DNA of 11,888 bases, taken from positions 1 to 11,888 of the forward strand of contig JAQUHH010000047.1 of assembly GCA_028683685.1 (NCBI GenBank), given 5' to 3'. Under the pieces are notes generated by a model. The model made no database searches and was not told where the DNA came from. It saw only the letters and a program-made list of their open reading frames with translations. Within the stretch, counting starts at the first letter, position 1. Each line of letters begins with the position of its first letter. Positions 1-6,468 of this stretch are shown piece after piece. The translations under genes were made by a program, and so were the position numbers. The stretch is from Bacteroidales bacterium. GTDB taxonomy: Bacteria; Bacteroidota; Bacteroidia; Bacteroidales; WCHB1-69.

Positions 1-408
1 TTAAATGATCTTGAGAGAGTATCAAAACAGGCGTACGCAATCGTAGTCTATTATGGGATGAACGAAAAAATCGGAAATACTAGTTATTATGACTCCAGCG
101 GTCAATCCGAATATACTTTCCAAAAACCATACAGCGATGATACTGCCCAATTAATTGATTCTGAAGTTCATAAACTAATTGAAAAATCATATACTAGAGC
201 AAAAGAGATTATCCAAAACAATAAAGAAAAAATGGAAATTTTAGCAAATATGCTTCTGGAAAAAGAGGTTATTTTCCGCGAAGATGTGGTTGCTATTTTA
301 GGCGAGCGTCCTCATGAAGTATTGGATATCAAAGCTGAAATAATTGAGGCGGAGGAAAAAAAGACAGAAGAAACGCCCAATGAAAATAGTGATACGACCC
401 TAGAATAA
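1..408 (+). CDS. ftsH: ATP-dependent zinc metalloprotease FtsH, C-terminal part (5' end outside window)
   Basis: The reading frame is open from base 1 (LNDLERVSKQAYAIVVYYGM...) to the TAA at 406-408, so about 135 C-terminal residues are present. They match the end of the M41 peptidase domain. The Asp of the opening NDLE corresponds to the third zinc ligand (the Asp of the TGASND stretch in E. coli FtsH). The YYGMNEKIG segment and the helical region ending in LLEKEVIFREDVVAILGERP are typical of bacteroidotal FtsH. The last ~25 residues are a Glu/Lys-rich, probably disordered tail. FtsH is a membrane-anchored AAA+ protease that removes misassembled membrane proteins and some regulatory proteins. 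The AAA+ domain, HExxH motif and membrane helices lie upstream of the window. The ATG at base 58 is internal and not a start. The next gene begins 13 bases downstream, so the two are probably co-transcribed. Confidence 0.95.
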   Translation, partial: LNDLERVSKQAYAIVVYYGMNEKIGNTSYYDSSGQSEYTFQKPYSDDTAQLIDSEVHKLIEKSYTRAKEIIQNNKEKMEILANMLLEKEVIFREDVVAILGERPHEVLDIKAEIIEAEEKKTEETPNENSDTTLE

Positions 409-421
409 CTAAGATAAAGGT

Positions 422-1030
422 ATGGAACAAACTTCGGTAAAAGAGCAAATTTTAAAATCCATCAGGGAGTCCCTTCTTGAAAAAGACGAAGAGATTATTT
501 CGGACAAAATTGAAATTAAACCCGAACTAAAAGAGAATCCGGATGAGTTTCCAGACTTGGCTTTTGCCGAAAAATTTACTGAAAATGGAGGGGTATTTCA
601 TTTGTGTGCCAACGGAAAAGAGTTGGTTGAGAAAATTTCTAGCTTTTTTCACGACAAAAAATTAAATTCTGTTTTTTGCAACAATGCCGATTTGGGAGAA
701 CTGCTTCAGGTTTGTGGGTTAAGCGTTTTCGACCACACAATAACCACAGATGTATATGATTATATGGTCATGCCTGTTGATTTTCTTATTTCTAAAAACG
801 GAAGTGTAATTTTATCCAGCAAGACTACAAACCTCGAAAATCTACTCGAAAAAACACGTCACTTGGTATTAATAGCCCTTAGCAGTCAAGTTGAAAACTC
901 AAATACGGAAGCATTAAAACTGCTTGCAAAAAGCAATAAAAATGTATATCCAGCTCAAACTTTAATTCTTCCAAATCCTAGTTTACAGGGCCGAATTACC
1001 ATCACTTTATTTTTACGTTATGTCGCTTAG
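422..1030 (+). CDS. LUD-domain protein (LutC/YkgG-like)
   Basis: This is a 202-residue soluble protein with no signal peptide or membrane segment. A charged N-terminal helix (residues 1-40) precedes an alpha/beta domain. The stretch at about 116-134 (VMPVDFLISKNGSVILSSK) resembles the conserved core strand region of the LUD/LutC family, and HLVLIALSSQV (about 147-157) is a further core strand. LutC belongs to an iron-sulphur lactate-oxidation complex, but no lutA or lutB homologue is visible here, and the protein is shorter than typical LutC (about 230-240 residues). Its role beside ftsH and cdsA is unknown to me. It starts 13 bases after ftsH, with only a weak purine stretch (GATAAAGG) upstream. 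Its last 11 bases overlap the cdsA start, which suggests translational coupling. The family call is fairly confident; the function is open. Confidence 0.8.
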   Translation: MEQTSVKEQILKSIRESLLEKDEEIISDKIEIKPELKENPDEFPDLAFAEKFTENGGVFHLCANGKELVEKISSFFHDKKLNSVFCNNADLGELLQVCGLSVFDHTITTDVYDYMVMPVDFLISKNGSVILSSKTTNLENLLEKTRHLVLIALSSQVENSNTEALKLLAKSNKNVYPAQTLILPNPSLQGRITITLFLRYVA

Positions 1031-1841
1031 CAGTTTAAAAACAAGAACTTTAACAGGAATCGTTTTTATTGCAGTGATGATTTCTGCCATATTAATTCAT
1101 CCATACATACTTACTGTATTGTTTGGATTAATCGCTTTTTCCAGTGCTTTAGAGTTTATAAAACTATGCAATAAAAAAAGTACATTTTCCATTTCGCAGG
1201 AATTAACGGGTCTAATGTCTGTTTTGGTTTTTGTTTTAATTTGCACTGTTGGCTATAATGTTTTACCCGACCCATACTTATGGTTGCTACTTCTAGTACT
1301 TCCAATACAAATGGGCTTTGAAATGTATCGAAAAACAGAAAATTCACTTAGCAATGTTGTGGGTGGCTTTTTTGCGGTCGCCTACTCTACCGTTCCATTT
1401 GCTTTGCTTTCAAACATTCGCATGGAAACGATTGGAGAAGTTTCGGGTGCTTATTTTTTATTAAGTTACTTTATTTTAATCTGGATTCATGATTCTGGAG
1501 CCTACTTAGTAGGAAGTGCTTTTGGAAAACATCGTTTGTTTGAGCGCATTTCGCCAAAAAAATCTTGGGAAGGCCTGTTTGGCGGACTCACTTTATCACT
1601 TTTTGCATCCTATTTCTTGAATGATTATTTTCAATTTATGCCCATGCTGAATTGGCTCCTATTAATTCTGATTGTAATTATCACTGCCAATTTGGGGGAT
1701 TTAGCAGAATCAATGCTAAAAAGAAATGTAGGAGTAAAAGATTCAGGGAATATCCTTCCCGGCCATGGAGGCTTACTCGATCGATTTGATGCTGTGCTAT
1801 ATAGTGCACCATTTGTCTTTATCTATTTGCAACTTATTTAA
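1020..1841 (+). CDS. cdsA: Phosphatidate cytidylyltransferase CdsA
   Basis: This 273-residue polytopic inner-membrane protein makes CDP-diacylglycerol from phosphatidate and CTP, the branch point of phospholipid synthesis. The full CDP-diglyceride synthase signature is present at residues 231-257: S-x-L-K-R, then K-D-S-G, then LPGHGGLLDRFD, with every fixed position of the PROSITE-type pattern satisfied. It includes the acidic and metal-binding residues of the active site. Hydrophobic segments repeat from residue ~10 to the C-terminus (about 8). An IWIHDSGAYLVG segment and an SPKKSWEG motif (centred near residues 160 and 180) are also family hallmarks. The length is normal for bacteria. The ATG at 1020 lies inside the end of the LUD gene in another frame, and psd follows 12 bases after the stop, so all three are likely one transcript. 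Confidence 0.96.
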   Translation: MSLSSLKTRTLTGIVFIAVMISAILIHPYILTVLFGLIAFSSALEFIKLCNKKSTFSISQELTGLMSVLVFVLICTVGYNVLPDPYLWLLLLVLPIQMGFEMYRKTENSLSNVVGGFFAVAYSTVPFALLSNIRMETIGEVSGAYFLLSYFILIWIHDSGAYLVGSAFGKHRLFERISPKKSWEGLFGGLTLSLFASYFLNDYFQFMPMLNWLLLILIVIITANLGDLAESMLKRNVGVKDSGNILPGHGGLLDRFDAVLYSAPFVFIYLQLI

Positions 1842-1853
1842 AATTTAATTGAA

Positions 1854-2510
1854 ATGAAAATTCACAAAGAGGGTTATCCCACTATTTTGGTAACATTCCT
1901 ATTTTTTGCTTTATTAGCACTCATTGCCAACTGGTTATTCCCAAAACAAACCGTTTATCATATACTTTTTTATGTTTTTTTACTCTGTTTTCAAATATTT
2001 TTTATCCGCTTTTTTAGATCTCCAAATCGTAGGGTTACAATCAACGAAAACCACATCATATCTCCTGCTGATGGAGAAATTGTCGTTATCGAAGAAATGA
2101 TTGAAACCGAATTTTTCAAAGGAAAAAGAAAGCAAATATCAATATTTATGTCGCCCATGAACGTGCACATAAATTATGCACCTGTCAATGGAAAAATTAT
2201 TTATAAAAAATATAATCCAGGAAGATTTTTAGCAGCATGGTTGCCAAAATCATCCACCGAAAATGAAAGCCAAAGCATCGTCATTGAAAATAATAAAGCT
2301 CAGATTTTAGTGAAACAAATTGCTGGAGCCGTGGCCAGAAGAATTGTTTGTCATGCCACCGAGCAACAAATTTTATCCCAAGGAGAAGAATTTGGAATAA
2401 TTAAATTTGGCTCAAGGGTCGACTTATACTTACCTCTTGATGTGGAAGTTAAAGTTAAAATCGGACAACAAGTTAGAGCTAAAAAGACAATTATTGCCGA
2501 ATTTTTGTAA
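1854..2510 (+). CDS. psd: Phosphatidylserine decarboxylase proenzyme, short type
   Basis: This 218-residue protein decarboxylates phosphatidylserine to phosphatidylethanolamine. It belongs to the short, archaeal/rhizobial-like class rather than the longer E. coli type. Two hydrophobic segments near the N-terminus (about 10-27 and 33-50) anchor it in the membrane. SPADGEIV (S70-V77) holds the catalytic Asp73, and SPMNVH (100-105) holds the conserved His105. The self-cleavage site is Gly186-Ser187 in KFGSRVDLYLP. Cleavage there would give a beta chain of 186 residues and an alpha chain of 32 residues whose Ser187 becomes the pyruvoyl group. The gene follows cdsA by 12 bases. The enzyme making phosphatidylserine (PssA) is not in the window. 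All expected catalytic residues are present, so the gene looks functional. Confidence 0.95.
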   Translation: MKIHKEGYPTILVTFLFFALLALIANWLFPKQTVYHILFYVFLLCFQIFFIRFFRSPNRRVTINENHIISPADGEIVVIEEMIETEFFKGKRKQISIFMSPMNVHINYAPVNGKIIYKKYNPGRFLAAWLPKSSTENESQSIVIENNKAQILVKQIAGAVARRIVCHATEQQILSQGEEFGIIKFGSRVDLYLPLDVEVKVKIGQQVRAKKTIIAEFL

Positions 2511-2534
2511 AATTCCGTATAATTGTTGTCCGAT
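2460..2534 (+). terminator. Structured 3' end of psd with two competing hairpins
   Basis: Two alternative stems can form around the psd stop codon. One pairs ATCGGACAACAA (2460-2471) perfectly with TTGTTGTCCGAT (2523-2534). The other pairs ACAATTAT (2487-2494) with ATAATTGT (2519-2526), extended inside by GAATTTT (2499-2505) against AAAATTC (2509-2515). The arms near 2523-2526 are shared, so the two forms partly exclude each other. No long T run follows, so calling this the operon terminator is an inference from position. It could instead be an RNA-stability element. Confidence 0.4.
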
Positions 2535-2629
2535 AAAAATTCAGTAAATCAATGTAAAGTGAAGATTATCAGATGCTTACAAACGTTATGAAAAAAGGAG
2601 TTTGGTTTTTTGTATTGATATTCTTTCGT

Positions 2630-2679
2630 GATTTTCAATACTTTTACCCTTAATCCCTAAAGGGAGAGTATTGAAAATC
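2630..2679. repeat. Palindromic element, perfect 13-bp inverted repeat
   Basis: GATTTTCAATACT (2630-2642) is the exact reverse complement of AGTATTGAAAATC (2667-2679). The 24-base loop contains CCCTT and AAGGG, which can pair as an inner stem. Further TATTGA/TCAATA copies lie at 2612-2619 and 2700-2706, so the whole 2611-2706 stretch is dense in the same short motif. There is no T tract at the end. It may be a REP/MITE-like intergenic palindrome or a bidirectional transcription barrier between the converging psd and transporter genes. Confidence 0.5.
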
Positions 2680-2734
2680 AATTGATTAAATTATGGGTTT
2701 CAATATTTTCTTCTTTAGGCGATGCAGTGTGATG

Positions 2735-2752
2735 TGCTGAGCTAGTCGAACT
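2735..2752. repeat. Possible degenerate copy of a common Bacteroidota intergenic repeat
   Basis: TGCTGAGCTAGTCGAACT resembles the CTGAGC...GTCGAAGT core that I recall as recurrent between genes in Flavobacteriia and relatives. It is imperfect here and stands alone. Nothing else was recognised in the psd-transporter spacer apart from the palindrome listed separately. Confidence 0.25.
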
Positions 2753-2775
2753 GGACCATAGTGATTCAGAATCTT

Positions 2776-3732
2776 TTACTTCAGCTTTAATTCAAGTTTA
2801 CTCTCTAAATCTATTTGCTCAACAAGTTCAAGTTGTTTTGGTTTCTTGTAAATAAAATCCATTATCCCGGGCAAAGCAATCAAATAGAGCAACAAAACCA
2901 CGCTAAGTGCAGCAGATGGAATGGATGCTACCGTTCCAAACAAAGTAAGGGAAGAGACCGCTGAAAAGCCATTGTTTTTCACCATTAACAAAAGTGAGAA
3001 ATTGGTGCTTATTTCTTTGCTTTTCTGTAGTTTTTTCAACAGAAATAGGAGTCCAATAGCGATGGGAAAAAGCAGAATACCCAATACCAGCAAGGGCAAA
3101 ATGGAGACTCTAAAATCATGTACCAATACCGATTTATTGATGCCAATCACAACATAAATCAAAATAAAAAATGAAATATCAATCAGCAACGATTGGTGCT
3201 TTTTGGTAAATTTAAAAATAGCAGGATACCGAAAAATTCGTGAAATAAACATGGGTAAAACGACCGAATAAAAAATCAATTTAAAGACATTCATAAAGTC
3301 AACTTCTACGCCCAGCAAAAACAAAGTAAGCGGAAAAAGAATGATGGTAAAAAGATATGCCCCCACAACCCCTAAGGCTGCATAATTAATATCTGATTTC
3401 ATACGAACTGCAAAAGGGACAATAACAACGCCGGGAGGCGCTACTGCTATCATTAAAAAACCAATATAAAGTGCTTTTTCATAAGGGATTATAAGATAAA
3501 CCAAAAGCATTAATATAATTCCAAAAAGAAAATAATTCAGAAGAATGGTAGAAATAATGGGTTTTAATATTTTTAATTGCGGTTTAAAAATCGATATTGA
3601 AATGGATTGCAAAGACAACGACATCATAAAACACAAGATGTAAATTAAAGATCCTTGCAAACTAACCGCAAATTGTTCTAAGAAGAGTCCCAACAACAAA
3701 GCTGAGATGAGGAAGAGATTTCTAAGTTGCAT
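2776..3732 (-). CDS. Bile acid:sodium symporter (SBF/BASS)-like membrane protein
   Basis: This 318-residue integral membrane protein has about nine to ten hydrophobic segments covering residues 5-295, then a charged cytoplasmic tail. The fold signature of the BASS family can be read in it. An APPGVVIVP segment (98-106) sits in a helix followed by a KSDINYAAL loop. A KNNGFSAVSSL segment (252-262) matches the second crossover helix, where Asn/Gly residues contribute to Na+ binding. Family members import bile acids, organic anions, pantothenate or other small acids with Na+. The substrate here cannot be read from sequence, and bile acid itself is unlikely to be implied. The gene converges on psd and is probably monocistronic. 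The start at the first ATG gives a hydrophobic first helix directly. An AEC/auxin-carrier assignment is the main alternative. Confidence 0.75.
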   Translation of the reverse strand: MQLRNLFLISALLLGLFLEQFAVSLQGSLIYILCFMMSLSLQSISISIFKPQLKILKPIISTILLNYFLFGIILMLLVYLIIPYEKALYIGFLMIAVAPPGVVIVPFAVRMKSDINYAALGVVGAYLFTIILFPLTLFLLGVEVDFMNVFKLIFYSVVLPMFISRIFRYPAIFKFTKKHQSLLIDISFFILIYVVIGINKSVLVHDFRVSILPLLVLGILLFPIAIGLLFLLKKLQKSKEISTNFSLLLMVKNNGFSAVSSLTLFGTVASIPSAALSVVLLLYLIALPGIMDFIYKKPKQLELVEQIDLESKLELKLK

Positions 3733-3899
3733 TGTTTTGTTTTAGTGGTTATAAATAATACAACCAATACAACACTTCAAGTCTAAAATTGTTGCATTCA
3801 CTCTGTTTTGGGTCTGCAAAAGAAACACCAAGTCCGATGTTACTTATCGTAATTCAGTTTATCAAAGTGAAACAGATTAAAAACGTCATGATTTAACGA

Positions 3900-5651
3900 T
3901 TAGAAGGATCTGACTGCACGAATGCTAGCTGTCACATCCTTAGTTTGAGTTGCAACTCCACCAGTAGTAAATAATATTTGCATAGCACGGCTTGATGGGC
4001 TTCCATAGTATTCACTTGATGTCCAATATACATTGTTACCCAATCCACCAATTGCAACTCTATTCAAATAAATCTTAACAAACTCTTCATTACTTGGCAA
4101 GTACCAGTCGTTATAGCCACCCTGAGTGAGATTATCACACAAACGAGCTGCGATATATGGGGTACTACATAATGCAACAATAGCTGCCGTATTTGCTGAT
4201 CCGCTACCAAATGCGTATGAAGTTCCACCAATTACAGTACCAGAGCAACCCCACAACGCCGAACCCAAGTCGTTAGAAATAATTAAACCATGTGTAGTAT
4301 CAGCATTATAGCCAAGGTCTGAAGCTTGTAATATATATGCTATAATACCACCTTGATAATTTTGACCAATTGAGATTGGTGCAATCGTTGAAAAATTTAT
4401 TTCGTTACCGTATGCTGTTCCAGTATTGTTTGTTGCGTAAGCTCTCACGTAATATGTTGTACTTGCAATTAAACCCGTTAAATTACTTAAAAAGTTACCA
4501 GTACCCATGCCATCTATTGTTAGATTATCGGATATTGTTGGGTTCGGATTCGTACTCCAGCATACACCTCGTGCAATAATAGACGATCCACCATCATTCG
4601 TAATATTACCACCACTTACTGCTGTTGAGCTAGTGATGCTACTACTATTAAGAGTTGTTATTTGTAAAGTAGATGCTAATGTGTTAAAAATCATATGGTT
4701 GCTAAATGAAACATCAACAGCATTTATAGCTTTTATTCTAAAATAATACATCGTATTTGGTTGTAAATTGTTTATTGTAACGCTTACTTCAACATCTGAA
4801 TTTCCTGTTACTGGATTCTCATTTGCTAAAGCAATATTGCCATAACTTTGTGTTGTACCCCACTCAAAAAATACATTAGAACTTAATCCATTAGGATTTA
4901 CAATTCCATTTAATTTTGCAGAAAAAGCTTGCAAATCAGTTGCTGCTTGTAAATTTACATTTGGAGGCAACAATGTCGCTGAATAAATTGCTGGCAATTT
5001 AACAAATCCTCCATTTGTTAAAAACACAGTATCATTACTCATTGATAATACTTGGTAATTACTTGCTGTTAAATATCCAGCATCATTATCGAATGCACTT
5101 ATTCCTGTTGGTCTATCGTGAATATTACTCCATTCAACGGGGCTTGGTGTATTAGTACCTGGTTCAAATTTAGCAGAAGTAGAATTATAAATCAATACTT
5201 CTCCATTTTGTGCCCCATTGACATTAATTCCTTTTACTGTTTCTGTTGCAAATGCGTAAGGGACACTCAACAGCTGACTAACGCCCGAAATTGTATAATT
5301 ATTTCCTCCAGTTGGATCCATTTCAGTTTTAATAAAATAAGAACCGCTTGTCCAATTAATTGTGCTAAACCCTGCACCTCCTCCGATTTCAATACTTACC
5401 AAACCATTGGCATTGGTCGTTGGCGTTTGTGTTTCAGTGTAAACGACTGTTCCGCTTGCACTTCCCTGCAAAATACTAATTTGCATTCCAACTTGCGTGT
5501 TTGTAACTAGTGCATCGCTGCTATTACGAACGACTGCTTGATAACTCATTTTTTGTGGACTTTGACCAGAAACAGTTAAAAGGGAAAAGGCAAAAGTTGA
5601 AAGTAATAAAAGAGTTGAAAGGTCCATGAATGTTTTTATTTTTTTTCTCAT
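3900..5651 (-). CDS. Exported multidomain protein with FN3-like repeats and a DUF1566/Fib_succ_major-type C-terminus
   Basis: This is a 583-residue exported protein. Residues 1-29 are a signal peptide (basic MRKKIK, hydrophobic core, SGQ). Residues 31-137 are a beta-rich module (PQKMSYQAVVRNSSDALV ... LLSVPYAFA) that I recognise as a recurrent N-terminal part of bacteroidotal surface proteins. A short linker module follows (about 172-220, DAGYLTASNYQVLS ... GGFVKLPA). Two fibronectin-III-like or related beta domains come next, at about 233-324 and 329-422, each ending in a YYxRxxAxN-type strand. Residues 428-583 form a DUF1566/FISUMP-like domain, marked by GGYNDWYLPSNEEF (511-524), VYWTSSEY (541-548) and the terminal SIRAVRSF. 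No type IX sorting tail is present at the C-terminus, unlike the small secreted protein upstream, so it may be released to the periplasm or use another route. Its ligand and role are unknown. The gene begins 23 bases after the S23-like remnant on the same strand. Confidence 0.8.
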   Translation of the reverse strand: MRKKIKTFMDLSTLLLLSTFAFSLLTVSGQSPQKMSYQAVVRNSSDALVTNTQVGMQISILQGSASGTVVYTETQTPTTNANGLVSIEIGGGAGFSTINWTSGSYFIKTEMDPTGGNNYTISGVSQLLSVPYAFATETVKGINVNGAQNGEVLIYNSTSAKFEPGTNTPSPVEWSNIHDRPTGISAFDNDAGYLTASNYQVLSMSNDTVFLTNGGFVKLPAIYSATLLPPNVNLQAATDLQAFSAKLNGIVNPNGLSSNVFFEWGTTQSYGNIALANENPVTGNSDVEVSVTINNLQPNTMYYFRIKAINAVDVSFSNHMIFNTLASTLQITTLNSSSITSSTAVSGGNITNDGGSSIIARGVCWSTNPNPTISDNLTIDGMGTGNFLSNLTGLIASTTYYVRAYATNNTGTAYGNEINFSTIAPISIGQNYQGGIIAYILQASDLGYNADTTHGLIISNDLGSALWGCSGTVIGGTSYAFGSGSANTAAIVALCSTPYIAARLCDNLTQGGYNDWYLPSNEEFVKIYLNRVAIGGLGNNVYWTSSEYYGSPSSRAMQILFTTGGVATQTKDVTASIRAVRSF

Positions 5652-5674
5652 AATATTTTGATTTCTGGTTATTT

Positions 5675-5875
5675 TTATAATGCTTTATTTAAGGGGAAAG
5701 TGGAAAGTGGAAAATTATAAAGTTTTGACGTGCCATTCATAATTGAAACTGAAGTTCGCTGAATTTGATCTTTAAAACCAAAATCACAATTATCTGCAAA
5801 CAAATTATAAATTTGAATCGTTAAAGTCTTTGCCTTTTGCCAAGCAATAATATCTTCAAACCTTTCAATTCCCAT
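5675..5875 (-). pseudogene. Truncated four-helix-bundle (S23-like) protein gene
   Basis: The predicted 66-residue product starts like the four-helix-bundle proteins named after the 23S-rRNA intervening-sequence protein: MGIERFEDIIAWQKAKTL, then FGFKDQIQRTSVSIMN. These proteins are normally about 115-125 residues. Here homology stops at about residue 47, where the family would continue with an NIAEGF-type segment. The remaining residues (GTSKLYNFPLSTFPLNKAL) are encoded by a low-complexity polypyrimidine stretch. The most likely explanation is an internal deletion that joined the first two helices to the gene's 3' flank. The start ATG is preceded by GGGAAAAGT, which may serve as a ribosome site. 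Whether anything is still expressed is unknown. Confidence 0.7.
5691..5715. repeat. Polypurine repeat at the 3' edge of the S23-like remnant
   Basis: On the plus strand an AAGGGGAAAG core is followed by TGGAAAG units, giving a (TGGAAAG)n-like tract. It encodes the odd NFPLSTFPL tail of the broken gene on the other strand. It is related to the tracts at 5876-5890 (opposite orientation) and 6044-6075. Confidence 0.5.
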
Positions 5876-5890
5876 ACTTTTCCCTTTATC
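5876..5890 (-). repeat. Polypurine repeat at the 5' edge of the S23-like remnant
   Basis: Read on the minus strand the sequence is GATAAAGGGAAAAGT, ending exactly at the start codon of the remnant gene. The tract at 6044-6075 contains the same 15 bases with a 7-base insertion (GAAAGGG) after GATAAAGGG. With the tract at 5691-5715 it forms a loose inverted pair around the remnant. Confidence 0.5.
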
Positions 5891-5893
5891 GTT

Positions 5894-6394
5894 TTATCTT
5901 TTAACTATTTTAAACATTTTAAGCTCTTTATTTCCTTGGGCAACTTTAATAAAATAATTTGCTGATACCAAATTACTTATATCAATAGTTGTTTGGCTGT
6001 CTGTAATTTTTTTGTTTTGCAAAAGTTTTCCCTGAATATCATAGAGGGAAAAGGATAAAGGGGAAAGGGAAAAGTCGGCGACTTCCAGTATTAAATAATT
6101 GGTTGTGGGATTTGGATATGCCAAAATCGTAAGGTTTATCCTTTTGGCATCTTCAATTTCTGCAACAACTGAGATTTCAAATGGTTGCTGCACGCCTTGT
6201 GCTACCGAAGCTGTCGTTCTGGTGTTTGTGGTGGAAACTACTTGACCAACTGAATAACTTACTGTTCCTCCATTACCAGTAGCATTTCCGCCCGAAACAG
6301 GAATTGTTTCTTGTGCTATTAATCTTGTCATGCAAAAGCACAACAAAATAAAAGCAGTCACTTTGTATTTTAAATTTTCCATTTGTTTTTTCAT
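5894..6394 (-). CDS. Small secreted protein with type IX secretion (Por) C-terminal sorting domain
   Basis: This is a 166-residue protein. Residues 1-28 are a signal peptide (MKKQMENLKYK, hydrophobic ILLCFCM core, LIAQ before the likely cleavage). Residues 29-78 (IPVSGGNATGNGGTVSYSVG ... SVAQGVQQPFEISVV) are a Gly/Ser/Thr-rich module that recurs at the N-terminus of bacteroidotal surface proteins. Residues ~90-166 are a type A sorting domain with the diagnostic YPNPTTNYL (93-101), a YDIQGKLL turn, an IDISNL strand and a basic end KMFKIVKR. Such tails send proteins across the outer membrane by the type IX system and are usually cleaved. There is almost no cargo between the module and the tail. 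Residues 107-117 (DFSLSPLSFSL) are encoded by a polypurine repeat inserted in frame. The first ATG was chosen; ATG at residue 5 is also possible. Confidence 0.85.
   Translation of the reverse strand: MKKQMENLKYKVTAFILLCFCMTRLIAQETIPVSGGNATGNGGTVSYSVGQVVSTTNTRTTASVAQGVQQPFEISVVAEIEDAKRINLTILAYPNPTTNYLILEVADFSLSPLSFSLYDIQGKLLQNKKITDSQTTIDISNLVSANYFIKVAQGNKELKMFKIVKR
6044..6075. repeat. Polypurine repeat inside the sorting-domain coding region
   Basis: On the plus strand this is an almost pure G/A tract built from GGGAAA/GGATAAAG units. It contains GATAAAGGG and AAAAGT separated by GAAAGGG. On the coding strand it reads as Ser/Leu/Pro/Phe codons (residues ~107-117 of the secreted protein), in frame and without a stop. 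The region just after YPNP in such tails is variable, so it could tolerate the insertion. Confidence 0.5.
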
Positions 6395-6468
6395 TTTGAA
6401 GAATACCTTATATGTTTTTGTGCAATTTTTAAAGAACTGAAATCCAAAAACGACTGTTCAACAGCACC

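Noticed and set aside
2588..2653. A 21-residue frame on the plus strand beginning MKKGVWFFVLIFF, resembling the start of a signal peptide.
   Set aside because: It ends inside the palindromic element and has no ribosome site or recognisable continuation. It may be a gene fragment but cannot be supported.
4126..5510. Several open frames of 60-130 codons on the plus strand opposite the large exported protein.
   Set aside because: They lack recognisable domains and overlap a clear minus-strand gene with coherent domains, so they are antisense shadows.
6454..6466. Short palindrome CTGTTCAACAG after the DUF4349 gene as a possible terminator.
   Set aside because: The stem would be too short once a loop is allowed, and the T run beyond it is not adjacent.
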